From Thermoplasmata archaeon (lineage in GTDB: Archaea > Thermoplasmatota > Thermoplasmata > Thermoplasmatales > Thermoplasmataceae): 7,983 nt of DNA. The stretch spans positions 1 to 7,983 of the forward strand of contig JAJZXT010000136.1 in NCBI GenBank assembly GCA_021806355.1. The letters run 5' to 3'. Under the pieces are notes generated by a model. The model was not told the origin of the DNA. It made no database searches and saw only the letters and a program-made list of their open reading frames with translations. The position numbers and the translations under genes are program-made. Positions 6,677 to 7,983 of this stretch are shown piece by piece. Every line of letters starts with the position of its first letter. The first letter of the stretch is position 1.

Positions 6677-6888
6677 GGGCTCACCTCTGGAGCAGAATCG
6701 TCATTTGAAATGACTGCCATGTTCTCCTTCCCAGGAAGCTGCCAGCGCAATAGTATTCCCATCGAACCATCAGTTCCCGTATCATGGATCGTATTACCTT
6801 TAGCCTTTTGCGGAAAGGCATTTAAAGACCACATTTCCAAAAGAGCTAATGGGAGCTTTTTCCGTCCTAAAAATTCCCCGGAATTCAT
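6673..6888 (-). CDS. Short upstream frame translationally coupled to the SPASM gene; candidate peptide, unproven
   Basis: An open frame of up to 71 residues ends in a TGA that shares bases with the SPASM start (ATGA), and the SPASM Shine-Dalgarno motif lies inside its 3' end, as in translationally coupled genes. Internal ATGs would give 53 residues (from 6834) or 29 residues (from 6762). If the TATA-like box at 6820-6826 is used, only the 29-residue form (MGILLRWQLPGKENMAVISN, then DDSAPEVSP) is on the transcript. Its position fits a substrate peptide of the SPASM enzyme. However, it has no cysteine, no repeated core and no recognisable leader, and I do not recognise its family. A competing frame from 6785 would encode 34 other residues. 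It may simply be a leader region with a chance open frame. Confidence 0.27.
   Translation of the reverse strand: MNSGEFLGRKKLPLALLEMWSLNAFPQKAKGNTIHDTGTDGSMGILLRWQLPGKENMAVISNDDSAPEVSP
6820..6826 (-). promoter_or_regulatory. TATA-like box for the radical SAM operon
   Basis: The minus strand reads TTTAAAT at 6826-6820. A start site about 26 bases on, near 6797, would give the SPASM gene a leader of roughly 120 bases containing its GAGGTGAG ribosome-binding site. No better TATA match sits closer to the start. Confidence 0.35.
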
Positions 6889-6923
6889 GCATTGTCGATC
6901 TACAATTATTATTTACTGGTTTT

Positions 6924-6965
6924 ACGCAAAATCTGTAAGTATAGTGAAAAAATGCACAAACATTG
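6924..6965. repeat. Imperfect direct repeat, copy 1
   Basis: It opens with ACGCAAAATCTGT (6924-6936), identical over 13 bases to 7733-7745. After a non-conserved spacer, AATGCACAAA (6951-6960) matches AATGTACAAA of copy 2 with the same spacing to within one base. The bases before the repeat also agree partly (GGTTTT here, GGTTTGTC in copy 2). This copy lies about 100 bp upstream of the TATA-like box of the radical SAM operon. Confidence 0.5.
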
Positions 6966-7131
6966 AATAATAACAATGACAGATCTTCTACCATAAAGTG
7001 GCTGGATTCCGTTGAAAGGTTCGTAATAGTAATTTTCAAGACGGGCACAAAAATGAAAACCCTAACTTATAACCCGTACGTTAATTCATGGTGTTCAAAA
7101 CGCAGCATTATCGCCTTGTTCTTATCCTTGC

Positions 7132-7166
7132 AAGGTTGGGTAATATTTGTTACTTGATCCAACCTT
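7132..7166. repeat. Stem-loop upstream of the radical SAM operon
   Basis: AAGGTTGG (7132-7139) and CCAACCTT (7159-7166) are perfect reverse complements. The stem extends to ten pairs with a G-T pair, around a 15-base loop. It lies 93 bases beyond the stop of the small membrane-protein gene, so it could be that transcript's 3' structure or a regulatory palindrome. Confidence 0.45.
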
Positions 7167-7258
7167 ACTGGTTATAGCAATTCTAGGAACATTGCTGATT
7201 CTTTCTCACAACCCTATAAATTCAATCAATGATACACGATGTGCCGGATGGCGTTAGT

Positions 7259-7618
7259 CTACTTATTATGTTCTTCCTTTTCACTTATAGAAAAGTGGCC
7301 AATTGAACGCCGATCGGACCCTCCTTCGCGTTTCAGGGCGTTAAGTAGTTCCGGATTTTTTAGATGCTTGTCAGCATAATGCACCGCAAAACCTGAAACA
7401 TAGGTCATGATCACGCTTACAATGGCACCCATAATTGCCCCTGTTATGAACCACACCTTTACCTGCATTTCGGTGAATTTGAGAACATAATAATTATATG
7501 GCAACCATATGGATGTGCTTACCGGCCAGGTAATTATATTAAAGATGATATATCTCTTAATTTGGTATAGAGAGACCCTGAATAGCTTCTTGGGTTTCGA
7601 TTGGACCATCCTGTACAT
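7259..7618 (-). CDS. Small membrane protein with two transmembrane segments, unknown function
   Basis: The protein has 119 residues. I place the start at ATG 7618 rather than the GTG at 7624, because AGGAG (7631-7627) lies 8 bases before the ATG but only 2 before the GTG. The N-terminal 22 residues are basic (KPKKLFR, KR). Hydrophobic segments run at about 23-47 (with WPVSTSIWLPYNYYV) and 54-80 (VWFITGAIMGAIVSVIMTYV). A charged tail follows (81-119), with HYADKHLKNPELLNALKR. The positive-inside rule predicts both ends in the cytoplasm and a short outer loop around KFTEMQVK. I recognise no family. It lies between the Lrp/AsnC-type gene and the radical SAM operon, all on the minus strand, but gaps of about 160 and 580 bp do not suggest one operon. 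Codons look normal and the gene seems intact. Confidence 0.6.
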   Translation of the reverse strand: MYRMVQSKPKKLFRVSLYQIKRYIIFNIITWPVSTSIWLPYNYYVLKFTEMQVKVWFITGAIMGAIVSVIMTYVSGFAVHYADKHLKNPELLNALKREGGSDRRSIGHFSISEKEEHNK

Positions 7619-7732
7619 TATCACGTCTCCTGTCTGAAGATCAAAAATATTCCGGTCCGTAACTTGTTCCTACAAAATACTTTCGTGCACCTCATACGCA
7701 CATGAGACACCTAATTGACACATAGGTTTGTC

Positions 7733-7775
7733 ACGCAAAATCTGTCGACTGCTTCGAGGAAATGTACAAATTTTG
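7733..7775. repeat. Imperfect direct repeat, copy 2
   Basis: ACGCAAAATCTGT (7733-7745) is identical to 6924-6936, and AATGTACAAA (7761-7770) matches AATGCACAAA of copy 1 at nearly the same offset (28 against 27 bases). It begins 4 bases past the stop of the Lrp/AsnC-type gene and lies about 115 bp upstream of the small membrane-protein start. Both copies have the same orientation and each precedes a minus-strand gene. Confidence 0.5.
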
Positions 7776-7779
7776 CTGA

Positions 7780-7983
7780 TCAAATTGGGTTATCAAAAAT
7801 TACTTCGAAGACTACGTCATACACGCCGTATTTTGGGAGGATTTTTCTTGCATATTCTCTCACATCGTTGCAATCTTTCCCAACAATCTCGAGATAGAAT
7901 CTTCGCTCTCCAGTTGCAATCGTGAGTCTCTTGAACGATGGATTTGACTTGGCAAATGAGACAAAAGAATCTATTTTCTCTTC
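7780..7983 (-). CDS. C-terminal part of an Lrp/AsnC-type regulator (RAM-like domain), 5' partial
   Basis: The minus strand is open from the window edge (7983) to TGA at 7780-7782, giving 67 residues that begin EEKIDSFVSFAKSNPSF. The predicted layout is a helix (3-13), strand (18-24), strand (27-34), helix (37-50) and strand (54-63). It contains TIATGERRFYLEIVGKD followed by VREYARKILPKYGVYDVVFE. This follows the ligand-sensing (RAM) half of Lrp/AsnC proteins, where a strand leading to a TG turn precedes V.G.D, a helix of l..f....L, and then GV....T. The typical GV-x-T threonine is not obvious here. Full-length members are about 140-160 residues with an N-terminal winged helix, which would lie to the right of the window. 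Such proteins regulate amino-acid or energy metabolism genes. The assignment rests on pattern only. Confidence 0.5.
   Translation of the reverse strand, partial: EEKIDSFVSFAKSNPSFKRLTIATGERRFYLEIVGKDCNDVREYARKILPKYGVYDVVFEVIFDNPI

Larger units (their letters stand above)
6677..7258. other. Region of about 580 bases without a confident gene
   Basis: This is the upstream region of the radical SAM operon. Apart from the possible peptide frame, the TATA-like box, one copy of the direct repeat (6924-6965) and the stem-loop (7132-7166), nothing convincing is coded. The open frames at 6800-7048 (-) and 6963-7157 (+) start with GTG or low-complexity sequence and show no family pattern. I see no tRNA or CRISPR structure. 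Confidence 0.5.

Noticed and set aside
6800..7048. Minus-strand frame of 82 residues beginning with GTG
   Set aside because: No ribosome-binding site, no family pattern and a weak start. It overlaps the short frame coupled to the SPASM gene.
7228..7305. Short plus-strand frame after a CCTATAAATTC TATA-like sequence
   Set aside because: It would encode only 25 residues and overlaps the 3' end of the small membrane-protein gene on the other strand. Nothing beyond the TATA-like match supports it.
1..7983. CRISPR array, tRNA or rRNA
   Set aside because: No regularly spaced identical repeats, no cloverleaf with a T-loop GGTTCRA and acceptor pairing, and no rRNA-like conserved stretch were found by eye on either strand.

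Overview
The window looks archaeal, most likely from a Thermoplasmatales-type or related acidophilic euryarchaeon. Arginine is mostly AGG/AGA, TATA-like boxes sit at leaderless or near-leaderless spacing before several starts, GGAGG/GGTGA Shine-Dalgarno motifs appear inside operons, and the gene families fit: a SPASM radical SAM protein with a long N-terminal helical region, a cobalamin-type radical SAM protein, a TDT/SLAC1-like channel and an Lrp/AsnC-type regulator. GC looks moderate by eye. The taxonomic call is an inference, since there is no rRNA or tRNA in the window.

Layout. Positions 1-813 (+) hold the 3' part of an oligopeptide/dipeptide ABC transporter ATPase, cut by the window edge. 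Everything else that is clearly coding is on the minus strand. About 1019-1556 (-) is a decayed C-terminal piece of a threonine-synthase-like PLP enzyme with at least one frameshift. It is flanked on one side by an imperfect inverted repeat (907-947) and on the other by a perfect 11-bp hairpin (1594-1621). Next come a ten-helix TDT-family transporter (1703-2746) and, 42 bp upstream of it, a two-domain AhpD/carboxymuconolactone-decarboxylase-like protein without the CxxC active site (2789-3532). These two probably share a transcript from a TATA-like box near 3562.

The centre of interest is 3756-6676 (-), a tight two-gene operon. A SPASM radical SAM protein (6676 to 5198) is followed after 17 bp by a B12-binding radical SAM protein (5180 to 3756) that starts with TTG behind a GGAGG. 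A short open frame immediately upstream overlaps the SPASM start in an ATGA junction. SPASM proteins commonly modify peptides or enzymes, and B12-type radical SAM proteins commonly methylate or rearrange carbon skeletons. The pair could therefore be a two-step modification pathway whose substrate may or may not be the small peptide. The sequence does not settle this.

The region 6677-7258 has no confident gene. It holds the possible peptide frame, a TATA-like box, one copy of a roughly 42-bp imperfect direct repeat and a stem-loop. A small two-helix membrane protein (7259-7618) and the C-terminal 67 residues of an Lrp/AsnC-type regulator (7780-7983), open to the right edge, complete the window. 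The second copy of the direct repeat lies between them.
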